A DNA stretch of 64,000 nucleotides from Thaumasiovibrio sp043421945 (GTDB lineage Bacteria > Pseudomonadota > Gammaproteobacteria > Enterobacterales > Vibrionaceae), in assembly GCA_043421945.1 (NCBI GenBank), contig JBHOGO010000005.1, forward strand, positions 47,355-111,354, in the 5' to 3' direction. This document shows positions 16,622-25,036 of this stretch, one piece after another (the stretch's first letter is position 1; every line of letters starts with the position of its first letter). A program made the translations under genes and the position numbers. The notes beneath the pieces were generated by a model, which searched no databases, was not told the origin of the DNA, and was given only the letters and a program-made list of their open reading frames with translations.

Positions 16622-17149
16622 ATGACAACTATCGTATCCGTACGCCGCGGCAATAAAGTCGTTATCGCTGGAGATGGTCAGGTCTCTCTAGGCAACACCG
16701 TAATGAAGGGTAATGCCCGTAAAGTTCGCCGACTCTACAACAATAAAGTACTAGCAGGATTTGCTGGCGGTACTGCTGATGCATTCACACTGTTTGAACG
16801 TTTTGAGCGTAAATTAGAAATGCACCAAGGCCACCTCACCAAGGCCGCTGTCGAACTGGCGAAAGACTGGCGAACTGATCGCTCTCTACGTCGCTTAGAA
16901 GCACTGCTTGCTGTCGCTGATGAAACAGCATCACTGATTATTACTGGTAACGGCGATGTCGTTCAACCAGAGCACGACTTAATTGCAATTGGCTCAGGTG
17001 GCAACTTTGCGCAAGCAGCAGCGACAGCTCTGCTCGAAAATACTGAACTCGATGCCCGTACCATTGCGGAAAAAGCACTGACTATCGCGGGTGACATCTG
17101 TGTGTTTACCAACCACAGCCACACCGTTGAAGAACTCGACACTGAATAA
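16622..17149 (+). CDS. hslV: ATP-dependent protease subunit HslV
   Basis: Peptidase subunit of the HslUV (ClpQY) protease, a double hexamer related to the proteasome beta subunit. The start at 16622 (GAGG six bases upstream) gives MTTIVSVRR; Thr2 becomes the N-terminal nucleophile after Met removal. An in-frame TTG at 16610 is rejected. The product has 175 residues. Conserved blocks include VVIAGDGQVSLGNTVMKGNARKVR, GFAGGTADAFTLFE and DLIAIGSGGNFAQAAA. It is followed by hslU after 11 bases. Confidence 0.98.
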   Translation: MTTIVSVRRGNKVVIAGDGQVSLGNTVMKGNARKVRRLYNNKVLAGFAGGTADAFTLFERFERKLEMHQGHLTKAAVELAKDWRTDRSLRRLEALLAVADETASLIITGNGDVVQPEHDLIAIGSGGNFAQAAATALLENTELDARTIAEKALTIAGDICVFTNHSHTVEELDTE

Positions 17150-17160
17150 CAGGAAGCCCC

Positions 17161-18495
17161 ATGTCTGAAATGACCCCACGCGAGATTGTCCACGAGCTTG
17201 ATCGTCACATCATCGGTCAAGACAAAGCGAAACGTGCTGTCGCGATCGCGCTGCGTAACCGCTGGCGCCGAATGCAACTGAACGATGAGCTACGTCCAGA
17301 AGTGACACCTAAAAACATTCTGATGATTGGTCCAACGGGTGTAGGTAAGACGGAAATTGCTCGTCGTCTTGCTCGCCTAGCCAATGCGCCATTTATCAAA
17401 GTGGAAGCGACCAAATTTACGGAAGTTGGCTACGTAGGCAAAGAAGTTGAAACCATCATTCGTGACCTGACTGATGTTGCAATCAAGATGACCCACCAGC
17501 AGGCGACGGAAAAAGTACGTTTCCGTGCTGAAGAGCAAGCAGAAGAACGTATTCTTGATGCCCTATTACCACCAGCACGCGATGCATGGGGTAAAAACGA
17601 AGAGAGTGACACGAATTCGAGCACACGCCAGTCTTTCCGCAAGAAGCTTCGCGAAGGCAAACTCGATGATAAAGAGATCGAGATTGATGTCGCGGCACCG
17701 CAAGTTGGCGTTGAAATCATGGCGCCTCCAGGCATGGAAGAGATGACGAATCAGCTGCAAGGCTTATTTCAGAACCTTTCCGGTAATACCGAGAAGAAAA
17801 GCCGCAAGATGAAAATTAAGGAATCCCTTAAGCTTGCGACAGAAGAAGAAGCAGCAAAACTCGTCAACGCTGAAGAGCTCAAAGAGCAAGCTATCCACGC
17901 CGTAGAAAACAATGGCATCGTCTTTATCGATGAGATAGATAAGATCTGTAAGCGTGGTGAAGTATCAGGCCCTGACGTTTCTCGCGAAGGTGTTCAGCGT
18001 GACCTACTACCTCTAATTGAAGGCAGTACCGTATCAACCAAACATGGCATGGTCAAAACCGATCACATCTTGTTTGTCGCGTCTGGCGCTTTCCAAGTGG
18101 CTAAGCCTTCTGACCTGATTCCAGAGCTACAAGGTCGACTACCGATCCGTGTCGAACTAGAAGCGCTGAGCAGCAACGATTTCAAACGTATCCTCACAGA
18201 GCCTAAAGCCTCATTAACCGAGCAATACACGGCGCTGCTGAAAACAGAAGAAGTCGACGTAGAATTTACCGAAGATGGTATTACACAGATTGCTGAAGCC
18301 GCTTGGCAAGTCAATGAGACTACAGAGAACATTGGCGCTCGTCGTTTGCATACCGTGATGGAGCGTTTGATGGAAGAAATTTCATACGATGCGACAGACA
18401 AAGCCGGCGAGCAACTGACCGTGAATGCAGACTATGTGAAGCTCCACCTCGGTGAGCTTGTGGCTGACGAAGACCTTAGTCGCTTTATTTTATAA
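17161..18495 (+). CDS. hslU: ATP-dependent protease ATPase subunit HslU
   Basis: AAA+ unfoldase that feeds substrates to HslV. It has 444 residues (E. coli 443). Walker A GPTGVGKTE is near residue 60, the pore motif EVGYVGKEVE follows, the I-domain insertion occupies about 110-240, Walker B is FIDEIDKICKRGE, and sensor 2 lies in NIGARRLHTVMERLMEE. The C-terminus DEDLSRFIL, which docks into HslV, is intact. It is co-transcribed with hslV from the sigma-32 promoter. Confidence 0.98.
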   Translation: MSEMTPREIVHELDRHIIGQDKAKRAVAIALRNRWRRMQLNDELRPEVTPKNILMIGPTGVGKTEIARRLARLANAPFIKVEATKFTEVGYVGKEVETIIRDLTDVAIKMTHQQATEKVRFRAEEQAEERILDALLPPARDAWGKNEESDTNSSTRQSFRKKLREGKLDDKEIEIDVAAPQVGVEIMAPPGMEEMTNQLQGLFQNLSGNTEKKSRKMKIKESLKLATEEEAAKLVNAEELKEQAIHAVENNGIVFIDEIDKICKRGEVSGPDVSREGVQRDLLPLIEGSTVSTKHGMVKTDHILFVASGAFQVAKPSDLIPELQGRLPIRVELEALSSNDFKRILTEPKASLTEQYTALLKTEEVDVEFTEDGITQIAEAAWQVNETTENIGARRLHTVMERLMEEISYDATDKAGEQLTVNADYVKLHLGELVADEDLSRFIL

Positions 18496-18523
18496 TCGAC
18501 ATGTTTTAGCCAGCAACTTAACA

Positions 18524-18576
18524 CAATAAGCCCCCTTCGGCTCAATGCTGCTGGGTGGCTTATTGACTATTTTTTG
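18524..18576 (+). terminator. Probable terminator of hslU
   Basis: CAATAAGCC (18524-18532) pairs with GGCTTATTG (18557-18565) across a 24-base loop, followed by a T-run about 5 bases on. Confidence 0.55.
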
Positions 18577-18635
18577 TCACAGAGACACCAATTTAGATTA
18601 TCATTAGCGCATGTTACTCGTCGTTAAAGATTCCC

Positions 18636-19541
18636 ATGCCAACATCTTCTTTTGCTATTTGGCTTGATGCCGCACGCCCTAAAACATTACCCCTTGCTAT
18701 AGCCTCTATTGTTTGTGGTAGTGCTGTCGCCGCTATTGAGAACCCTTTTTCATGGTTAATTGCCAGCCTAGCCTTACTCACTGCACTGCTACTTCAAACC
18801 CTCTCTAATCTAGCAAACGATTATGGTGATGCCGTCAAAGGGACCGATAACGCTGATAGATTGGGACCACAACGGGCAATACAGTCCGGTGCCGTCACCC
18901 CTAGAGCGATGAAGCGAGCAATGATTTTCAATATCATTCTTACCATGATCAGTGGTCTTAGCCTCATTCTACTTGCCACGAATAGCACCCAAGACTTATT
19001 AAGCTTTGTTTTGCTCGGTGCCATGGCTATCATTGCCTCGATTGCATATACCGTGGGCAATAAGCCTTATGGCTACCGTGGACTTGGTGATTTCTCCGTG
19101 CTTATCTTTTTTGGTTGGCTGGGCGTTGCGGGAACCTATTACTTGCAAACAGGGAGTATTGAATCTTTAGTCTTCCTCCCAGCAACAGCATGCGGCTTGC
19201 TCGCTGTCGGTGTCCTCAACATCAATAACCTTCGTGATATCGATAATGATAAAGCCTGCGGCAAAATGACACTTGTGGTTCGAATGGGCCCTACATGGGG
19301 GCGAACCTATCACCTTGTCTTACTTTCCTGCGCCGTGCTCTGTTTAGCACTTTTTGCCACATTCGAACTGAAGTCGGGGTTTGGTTGGCTATTTTTACTC
19401 GCCGTCCCACTGTTATTTAAGCATGGTCACGCTGTGTGGCGCTCTCAAGATGGTGCCGCTTTACGCCCAATGATGGGGGTCATGGTGAAATGTGCACTGC
19501 TCACTAACTTACTCTTTGCTGCAGGTGTCATACTGACATAA
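18636..19541 (+). CDS. menA: 1,4-dihydroxy-2-naphthoate polyprenyltransferase
   Basis: Integral membrane prenyltransferase of menaquinone synthesis (UbiA superfamily), joining 1,4-dihydroxy-2-naphthoate to a polyprenyl chain. It has 301 residues with about eight or nine hydrophobic helices. The first aspartate-rich motif is in NLANDYGDAVKGTDNADR (about residue 60) and the second in NNLRDIDNDKACGKMTL (about residue 195). Position between hslU and rraA is the usual order. Confidence 0.95.
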   Translation: MPTSSFAIWLDAARPKTLPLAIASIVCGSAVAAIENPFSWLIASLALLTALLLQTLSNLANDYGDAVKGTDNADRLGPQRAIQSGAVTPRAMKRAMIFNIILTMISGLSLILLATNSTQDLLSFVLLGAMAIIASIAYTVGNKPYGYRGLGDFSVLIFFGWLGVAGTYYLQTGSIESLVFLPATACGLLAVGVLNINNLRDIDNDKACGKMTLVVRMGPTWGRTYHLVLLSCAVLCLALFATFELKSGFGWLFLLAVPLLFKHGHAVWRSQDGAALRPMMGVMVKCALLTNLLFAAGVILT

Positions 19542-19636
19542 CGTTAAACGGATACATTGTGTTCAGATTGCAAAGCCCCAGTAGGTCGTTATACTGGATT
19601 ACACCCTTTTCTTTAACGGCGGCAAGACGTTAGCTT

Positions 19637-20149
19637 ATGGAATACAATACTTCTGAACTGTGTGATATTTTCCTTGAACAGGTGGATGTTGTTGAACCAA
19701 TGTTCGGTGCTTTTGGTGGACGAGGTGGCTTTAGTGGCCAAATCACCACAATAAAGTGCTTTGAGGATAATCGTCTGATCCAAGACACTCTTAACCAACC
19801 CGGTGAAGGTCGCGTCCTATTGATCGATGGCGGCGGTTCGCTCCGTCGAGCATTGATCGATATCGATATTGCTCAACTGGCTGTAGAAAATGGCTGGGAA
19901 GGGTTAGTTGTTTATGGCTGCGTCCGCCATGTTGAAGAATTAGAAGCACTAGATATTGGCATTCATGCCCTCGCGTCTATTCCCGTCGGAGCCGATAATA
20001 AAGGCATCGGTGATGTCGATATCCCCGTCAACTTCGGTGGCGTCAGCTTTTTGCCTGAAGATTATCTGTATGCCGACCTGACAGGCGTTATCCTCTCGCC
20101 AGAAGCACTTGAAGTCGAAGAAGATGATGAGCTAGCGGAAGAAGAGTAA
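19637..20149 (+). CDS. rraA: Ribonuclease E activity regulator RraA
   Basis: Trimeric cytoplasmic protein that binds and inhibits RNase E. It has 170 residues (E. coli 161). Visible blocks: YNTSELCDIFLEQVDVVEP, GGRGGFSGQITTIKCFEDN, VLLIDGGGSLRRALID, WEGLVVYGCVRHVEELE and DIPVNFGGVSFLPEDYLYAD. The C-terminus carries an extra acidic tail (EVEEDDELAEEE), common in Vibrio. It lies between menA and zapB. Confidence 0.95.
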   Translation: MEYNTSELCDIFLEQVDVVEPMFGAFGGRGGFSGQITTIKCFEDNRLIQDTLNQPGEGRVLLIDGGGSLRRALIDIDIAQLAVENGWEGLVVYGCVRHVEELEALDIGIHALASIPVGADNKGIGDVDIPVNFGGVSFLPEDYLYADLTGVILSPEALEVEEDDELAEEE

Positions 20150-20415
20150 CGCTGAGTCACTTTACGTTGAATGAAGGTGCCAGCCCTGTTGTGATAGCGG
20201 GGCAGAAAATCCAACCTATTCGCGTAAAAACATGCGACTTAAATAGCACACGGCGCAAATTCGTCGGTGACGAAAAAAACTGTTAGTCCGTCAAAAGTTG
20301 GCTAACGGTACGCCGTGGCGATAAGCACCGATACATTGAGACTCAATGTCATATCGCGAATATTCGGTGCCTATTTTCCAAAGGCCTAATCAATGAGTGA
20401 TTAGGTGAGTACAAA
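20150..20415. other. rraA-zapB gap with nested inverted repeats
   Basis: Between convergent genes. GCACCGA (20325-20331) pairs with TCGGTGC (20364-20370) and encloses the perfect inverted repeat ACATTGAG-A-CTCAATGT (20333-20349). CCTAATCA (20385-20392) / TGATTAGG (20398-20405) stands next to the zapB stop and may end zapB, though no T-run follows. Confidence 0.5.
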
Positions 20416-20658
20416 TTACTCAACGTCATCCATTTTGCCAAGAAGGGCACGGATGCGAGCTTGCCACTGCTGATGGTCTTCACGCAGCTGACTGTTCTCT
20501 TCTTCCAATTTACCGCGACCTTCGCGCAATACGTTAGACTCTTGCTCAAGCTGAACGTTTTTATCTTTTAACTCTTCAATTTCCATTTGCAGTAACGAGA
20601 TAGTATCTACGGCCATCTGTACTTTGGCTTCTAGCTTCTCAAGAATCTCAATTGACAT
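20416..20658 (-). CDS. zapB: Cell division protein ZapB
   Basis: Small, almost fully coiled-coil protein that bundles at the FtsZ ring through ZapA. It has 80 residues (E. coli 81). The start at 20658 gives MSIEILEKLEAKVQMAVDTI, aligned with E. coli, with GAAGAG upstream. Heptads run through LLQMEIEELKDKNVQLEQES to the conserved end LLGKMDDVE. The reading frame stays open for 64 more codons upstream, to an ATG at 20850 that lacks a clear ribosome site. It is divergent from glpX, a conserved arrangement. Confidence 0.93.
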   Translation of the reverse strand: MSIEILEKLEAKVQMAVDTISLLQMEIEELKDKNVQLEQESNVLREGRGKLEEENSQLREDHQQWQARIRALLGKMDDVE

Positions 20659-20915
20659 AATCTCTTCACCTTCAATTGCCGGGCTATCCCAAGCGTCGAT
20701 AATAATGCTGCCCTGATGGCAGAGAACCCTATTGTAACCAGCTTGTGATAGAGGGCTAGCCATATCGTCAATTTTCCAGTGTGAATGTTTGATTTTACGC
20801 CAGTTATGACCGGAAACTAACAGAGCCTCCACTTGAGCATATCGCTGCATACGATGTAAACATCAATAACCTGCACCAAATTCAGTAAAAAATATGGTAA
20901 AGCCAAGCGTAAATG

Positions 20916-20931
20916 ACGCAAACGTTTCCCT
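20916..20931. promoter_or_regulatory. LacI-family-type operator before glpX
   Basis: ACGCAAACGTTTCCCT matches 14 of 16 bases of the PurR box ACGCAAACGTTTTCGT and contains AAACGTTT, the central motif also used by Cra and CytR. It lies 60-75 bases before the glpX ATG and overlaps the likely promoter (TAGAAT at 20939-20944). Which regulator binds is not settled. Confidence 0.5.
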
Positions 20932-20990
20932 AGCTGTGCTAGAATCCCCGCCGAGTTTTGAGCCCATACTTAATATCTTTCGGAGTAAAC

Positions 20991-21998
20991 ATGAAACGCG
21001 ACCTAGCGATGGCTTTTTCCCGTGTCACTGAAGGCGCTGCACTAGCAGGCTACAAATGGCTTGGCCGAGGCGACAAAAATGCTGCTGATCAGGCTGCGGT
21101 AGAAGTAATGCGTATTCTACTGAACAAGACTGAAATCAATGGCGAGATTGTGATCGGTGAAGGTGAGATCGATGAAGCACCAATGCTATATATCGGTGAA
21201 AAAGTAGGTAAAGGTGGCGATGCCGTTGATATTGCTGTTGACCCAATTGAAGGGACACGCATGACAGCAATGGGTCAAAATAACGCACTTGCTGTACTTG
21301 CCGCTGGCGAAAAAGATTCATTCTTAAAAGCCCCTGACATGTACATGGAAAAACTGGTTGTTGGTCCAGGAGCTGCTGGTCATATTGATCTGAACAAATC
21401 ACTTGCAGAAAATCTTAACAACATTGCTGCTGCCCTAGGTAAGTCTTTACAAGAGTTGGTTGTGACGACTCTTGCCAAGCCACGTCACGACAAAATGATT
21501 GCTGAGATGCAAGCAATGGGTGTACGCGTTTACGCTGTGCCAGATGGCGATGTAGCGGCCTCTATCCTAACGTGCATGCCAGACAGTGAAGTGGATATCA
21601 TGTACTGCATCGGTGGCGCACCTGAAGGTGTTGTTTCTGCAGCTGCTATCCGTGCGCTAGGTGGCGACATGCAGGGCCGTCTACTTCCTCGTCACGAAGT
21701 GAAAGGTGACAACGAAGAAAACCGTCGCTGGGGTGAAGAAGAAATCGCTCGCTGTAAAGAGATGGGGATTGAAACCAACCTTGTTTTAGCCCTTAACGAT
21801 ATGGCACGTAGCGATAACGTTGTCTTTGCCGGTACCGGTATTACCAAAGGCGACCTGTTAGAAGGTATTACGCGTCAAGGTGATATGGCAACAACAGAAA
21901 CTCTTCTTATTCGTGGTAAGTGCCGTACGATTCGTCGTATTAAATCAACACACTACCTGAATCGTAAAGACGATGGTGTTAAAGAGCTCGTTCTTTAA
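20991..21998 (+). CDS. glpX: Class II fructose-1,6-bisphosphatase
   Basis: Gluconeogenic phosphatase making fructose-6-phosphate. It has 335 residues (E. coli 336). The start at 20991 has GGAG upstream and gives MKRDLAMAFSRVTEGAALAG; an earlier in-frame start at 20958 is rejected. Motifs: GEIVIGEGEIDEAPMLYIGE and DIAVDPIEGTR (metal binding), MYCIGGAPEGVVSAAAI. It is monocistronic, with a terminator at 22021, and preceded by a LacI-type operator. Confidence 0.97.
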   Translation: MKRDLAMAFSRVTEGAALAGYKWLGRGDKNAADQAAVEVMRILLNKTEINGEIVIGEGEIDEAPMLYIGEKVGKGGDAVDIAVDPIEGTRMTAMGQNNALAVLAAGEKDSFLKAPDMYMEKLVVGPGAAGHIDLNKSLAENLNNIAAALGKSLQELVVTTLAKPRHDKMIAEMQAMGVRVYAVPDGDVAASILTCMPDSEVDIMYCIGGAPEGVVSAAAIRALGGDMQGRLLPRHEVKGDNEENRRWGEEEIARCKEMGIETNLVLALNDMARSDNVVFAGTGITKGDLLEGITRQGDMATTETLLIRGKCRTIRRIKSTHYLNRKDDGVKELVL

Positions 21999-22020
21999 AC
22001 CCCCGCTTTATCGTGATTGG

Positions 22021-22043
22021 AGCGGGAAGTTTCCCGCTCTTCT
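22021..22043 (+). terminator. Terminator of glpX
   Basis: AGCGGGAA / TTCCCGCT with a GT loop, followed by a T-rich tail. Confidence 0.8.
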
Positions 22044-22272
22044 ATCGAAACCTCTCCCCTAACCAGCACCACAAGCCCAGTCCTTTCTATCCTCAGCGCG
22101 ACACTTTCCACAATACCTTCTCTCAGCACTTACACACGACCCACCTTATACCACCGTTGCTATAAATTTATTTTCCTTCAATGCTTGCCGTCACCACCCT
22201 CTGTTAGCTAGGATTAATTTATAAAGTTATTTCTTTACTAGGTAGGGCTTCATTGAAGATCGGACGCGGAAT

Positions 22273-22896
22273 ATGAAAACTGTCGACAAAATACTACAGC
22301 GCCTTAAACGTAGCGGCAGTGCTACCGCAAAGCAACTTGCCGATGAGTTATCAATGACAACCATGGGTGCACGACAGCATTTGCAGGCGCTCGAGCAAGA
22401 AGGGTATATCGCATTCTTTGATGAGCGAGTTAAAGTTGGCCGCCCCACTCGCCACTGGAGACTCTCAGCAAGAGGCCATCAACACTTTGCTGATAAACAC
22501 AGTGACCTCTCTATCCAACTTATTGATGCGGTAGAAAATACACTCGGAAGCGACGCGATGAACACCATTTTAGCTGCACGCGAAGAGAACAGCTTCCAGT
22601 ACTACAATCGCACACTCTCTCAGTGCAAGACAATCAAAGAAAAACTCGAAAGTCTGACTACACTTAGAGAGAAAGACGGATACATGGCTGAATTAATAGA
22701 CGCAGATAATAACGAGTATTTGCTGGTTGAAAACCACTGCCCTATTTGCCATGCAGCAAAGAAAACTCAGGCTTTATGTCAATCTGAGCTCCACATTTTT
22801 CAACGCCTTTTGGGTTCAAACTGCACGGTCGACCGAACAGAACATATCATCGCGGGTCAACGCCGCTGCGCTTACCGTATAATCATCAACGACTAA
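22273..22896 (+). CDS. COG2345-type winged-helix regulator, probable Fe-S sensor
   Basis: The product has 207 residues. The N-terminal winged helix-turn-helix (about 5-70) reads LKRSGSATAKQLADELSMTTMGARQHLQALEQ. The C-terminal part has five cysteines at 156, 159, 169, 184 and 199 (CPICHAA, ALCQSE, SNCTVD, RRCAYRI), the pattern of SufR/COG2345 regulators that can hold an iron-sulfur cluster. It lies nine bases before fpr, so it is probably in one operon and a regulator of redox or Fe-S functions. Cluster binding is inferred and no ligand has been shown for this branch from the sequence. Confidence 0.75.
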   Translation: MKTVDKILQRLKRSGSATAKQLADELSMTTMGARQHLQALEQEGYIAFFDERVKVGRPTRHWRLSARGHQHFADKHSDLSIQLIDAVENTLGSDAMNTILAAREENSFQYYNRTLSQCKTIKEKLESLTTLREKDGYMAELIDADNNEYLLVENHCPICHAAKKTQALCQSELHIFQRLLGSNCTVDRTEHIIAGQRRCAYRIIIND

Positions 22897-22905
22897 GGAG
22901 TACGT

Positions 22906-23649
22906 ATGGCTGACTGGATCCCTGCAACCGTCATCGACAATCGACACTGGAACAATAATTTATTTAGCCTCACGCTGGAAGCCAATATAGAGCCTTTCAA
23001 GGCGGGGCAATTTACGAAACTGGCTCTAGATATTGATGGTAAACGTGTCCAACGCGCCTACTCGTTTGTCAACGCACCACAACAAAACCGTGCCGAAATC
23101 TATGCGACACGTGTCGCCGATGGGTTACTCTCCCCTCGTCTTCACGCATTGGAAGCTGGTGATGAAGTTTTGATTACTGCACGCGCCAACGGCTTTTTCA
23201 CGCTTGATGAGATCCCCGATGCACCAGCGTTATGGATGATGGCGACAGGGACGGCCTTAGGCCCTTACCTCTCCATATTACGCGATGAAAAGGTATGGAA
23301 GCGCTTTAGAAAAGTTGTCCTCGTCCATGCGGTACGATTTTCTGCAGATCTCAGCTATCAAGGCGAAATCAACGAATTGAAAGCACAGTATCCTGACCAA
23401 CTGATTGTTCAACCTTTTGTGAGTCGAGAACCTGTTCCTGGTGCCCTCAATGGACGAATCCCTCACGCTATCGCGGATGGCTTATTAGAGCGAATGGCAG
23501 GTGTCCAACTCAGTGCCGATAATAGCCATGTTATGTTGTGTGGTAACCCAGAAATGGTCAAGGCAACCAGAGAGCAGCTAGAGTCTCGTGGCTTAGTAAA
23601 AAACCTTCGACGTACACCTGGTCAAATCACAATGGAGCATTATTGGTAG
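22906..23649 (+). CDS. fpr: Ferredoxin/flavodoxin-NADP reductase
   Basis: FAD enzyme moving electrons between NADPH and ferredoxin or flavodoxin. It has 247 residues (E. coli 248). FAD-binding RAYSFVNAP (RxYS type) lies in the N-terminal barrel, and ATGTALGPYLSILRD and VMLCGNPEMVK in the NADP domain. The C-terminus ends in W, as in the bacterial subfamily (ITMEHYW). A GGAG ribosome site follows the stop of the COG2345 regulator, so the two form a two-gene operon. Confidence 0.93.
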   Translation: MADWIPATVIDNRHWNNNLFSLTLEANIEPFKAGQFTKLALDIDGKRVQRAYSFVNAPQQNRAEIYATRVADGLLSPRLHALEAGDEVLITARANGFFTLDEIPDAPALWMMATGTALGPYLSILRDEKVWKRFRKVVLVHAVRFSADLSYQGEINELKAQYPDQLIVQPFVSREPVPGALNGRIPHAIADGLLERMAGVQLSADNSHVMLCGNPEMVKATREQLESRGLVKNLRRTPGQITMEHYW

Positions 23650-23855
23650 GGAGCCCGGCAATTAATTCATAATCGTTTTTTTATGACTTCCCTTCCATAG
23701 CAATAACTTACCGTACCCCTGTTTGCGATCACCCTGCCATTTCTCAGTAATGAGGCGGGGTCTCATTTGCCCGTCTCGTCAGACACTCCTAATCTGAAAA
23801 GTATCAACAGCAAATCTGTACCTAAGCAGAGACGAAGAGGCAGAAGGAGTGAATT

Positions 23856-24167
23856 ATGCAGAAGTTGCCTTCTTTCGACGAAATGATGCATATGGCAGAG
23901 CATCACCCAGATCAACTCGAAGCACTCAGAACCAAGTTAAGTGATGAGGTAATAGACCGAGCAAATGAGACAATGAAACCACGCCTGCGCGCTCAAATGA
24001 GCCACATACGGCGTGTCATTCATTACAGTAAGAACCCTAACCATGCCAACATACTCTTAATGAGTGAACTGCAAACACAGCTACACAAATTCAGTCTGGC
24101 ACTCAATGACCCCGCCCAACTTCGGGAGCACAAGGCTGAAGTGTATGAGATGCGCCTACAATCCTAG
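23856..24167 (+). CDS. DUF3135-type small protein
   Basis: The 103-residue product starts MQKLPSFDEMMHMAEHHPDQ and matches my recollection of DUF3135 proteins seen in Vibrio next to fpr. It is predicted to be soluble and helical, rich in charged residues, with no signal peptide or cysteine. The ribosome site GGAG is good. It lies 206 bases after fpr and likely ends at the hairpin at 24364. Function unknown. Confidence 0.7.
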   Translation: MQKLPSFDEMMHMAEHHPDQLEALRTKLSDEVIDRANETMKPRLRAQMSHIRRVIHYSKNPNHANILLMSELQTQLHKFSLALNDPAQLREHKAEVYEMRLQS

Positions 24168-24363
24168 TATTCTCGTCAACACGTTTATTGGCAGCTAGCT
24201 TATGCTCATTTTCGTCCTCTATTCCCCAGAGGCAAAGCATCACAGACTGTTGCCCATAGTAGCGGTATCAACACTCGGCAAGATAGCATTTCAACCATCA
24301 GGTGGTACGTGGTGATACAACACCCCAATCAGGCATTATCATTGAAGAGAAGGAAATGAAGAG

Positions 24364-24392
24364 AGGTATGTCGTATTAGGCATACCTTTTTT
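24364..24392 (+). terminator. Terminator after the DUF3135 gene
   Basis: AGGTATG (24364-24370) / CATACCT (24381-24387) plus a T-run. It is read on the plus strand, about 200 bases past the DUF3135 stop and just before the 3' end of the convergent isomerase gene. Confidence 0.75.
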
Positions 24393-24403
24393 AATGTGGC
24401 GTA

Positions 24404-24751
24404 TTACTGCAGAACTTTGGTAAACGTTTCCCTCTCCATATCCCGCATTTCAATCGTCAAACTATAAACACCGCTTGCGTGGTGGCGTAGTACTCCCATC
24501 AACTGCTCTCCAAGCGACTGCTTGACATCGGTTTCCCGACCACTAAGAAGCGTAAAGGTAATATGGATAAAATCGACATTATCCTCTTGGCGGCCAATCT
24601 GCCACTGGTGGCAGGGGTATGAACGTGACTTCACATCATCCACCGCAAAGATATCACTCTCCAAACAGACCTGATGTAAGTCATCCAAAAGCGCTGGAAT
24701 GTTAACTTGCTCAGCGACAGACTCAGAGTGCTCCATGACAAGATTCGGCAT
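24404..24751 (-). CDS. 5-carboxymethyl-2-hydroxymuconate isomerase family protein
   Basis: The 115-residue product of the tautomerase superfamily begins MPNLVMEHSESV, with the N-terminal proline used as catalytic base after Met removal. HpaF-type enzymes act in homoprotocatechuate breakdown, but no other gene of that pathway is in the window, so the true substrate is unknown. Short conserved features: SRSYPCHQWQIGRQ and FIHITFTLLSGR. It stands alone between the DUF3135 gene and tpiA. Confidence 0.75.
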   Translation of the reverse strand: MPNLVMEHSESVAEQVNIPALLDDLHQVCLESDIFAVDDVKSRSYPCHQWQIGRQEDNVDFIHITFTLLSGRETDVKQSLGEQLMGVLRHHASGVYSLTIEMRDMERETFTKVLQ

Positions 24752-25036
24752 CTTTACTTTCCTTTCCCCAACAAATACCCAACAAGCAGAGTACCGAAAA
24801 GAGGTGCACGGTGCAAAAACGCATCACATCCGCTGTCTAGCCATCCCGACAAAAGCTCACTTAAAATACTCATATTGTATTACTTTTATCATTTTTTACG
24901 CGATCCGTTTACTTTTGCAGCAAGCAAAGGTACAACCAGAGCCAATAATGATTTTAAGCAGTAAAATTTCAGAATCAGCTGGTATAGTGCTTTATAACCA
25001 GTAATTTTTTACATTAATTTAATTTGGAGAAAAGCT

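Noticed and set aside
22017..22211. 64-codon plus-strand frame after glpX
   Set aside because: It starts in the glpX terminator; Ser/Thr/Pro-rich low-complexity peptide without support.
24699..25004. 101-codon plus-strand frame before tpiA
   Set aside because: It overlaps the start of the isomerase gene in antisense and shows no coding character; the region should hold the tpiA promoter.
25006..25019. HexR-like site (AGTAATTTTTTACA) before tpiA
   Set aside because: Only one good half site; the spacing does not fit the 15-bp consensus.
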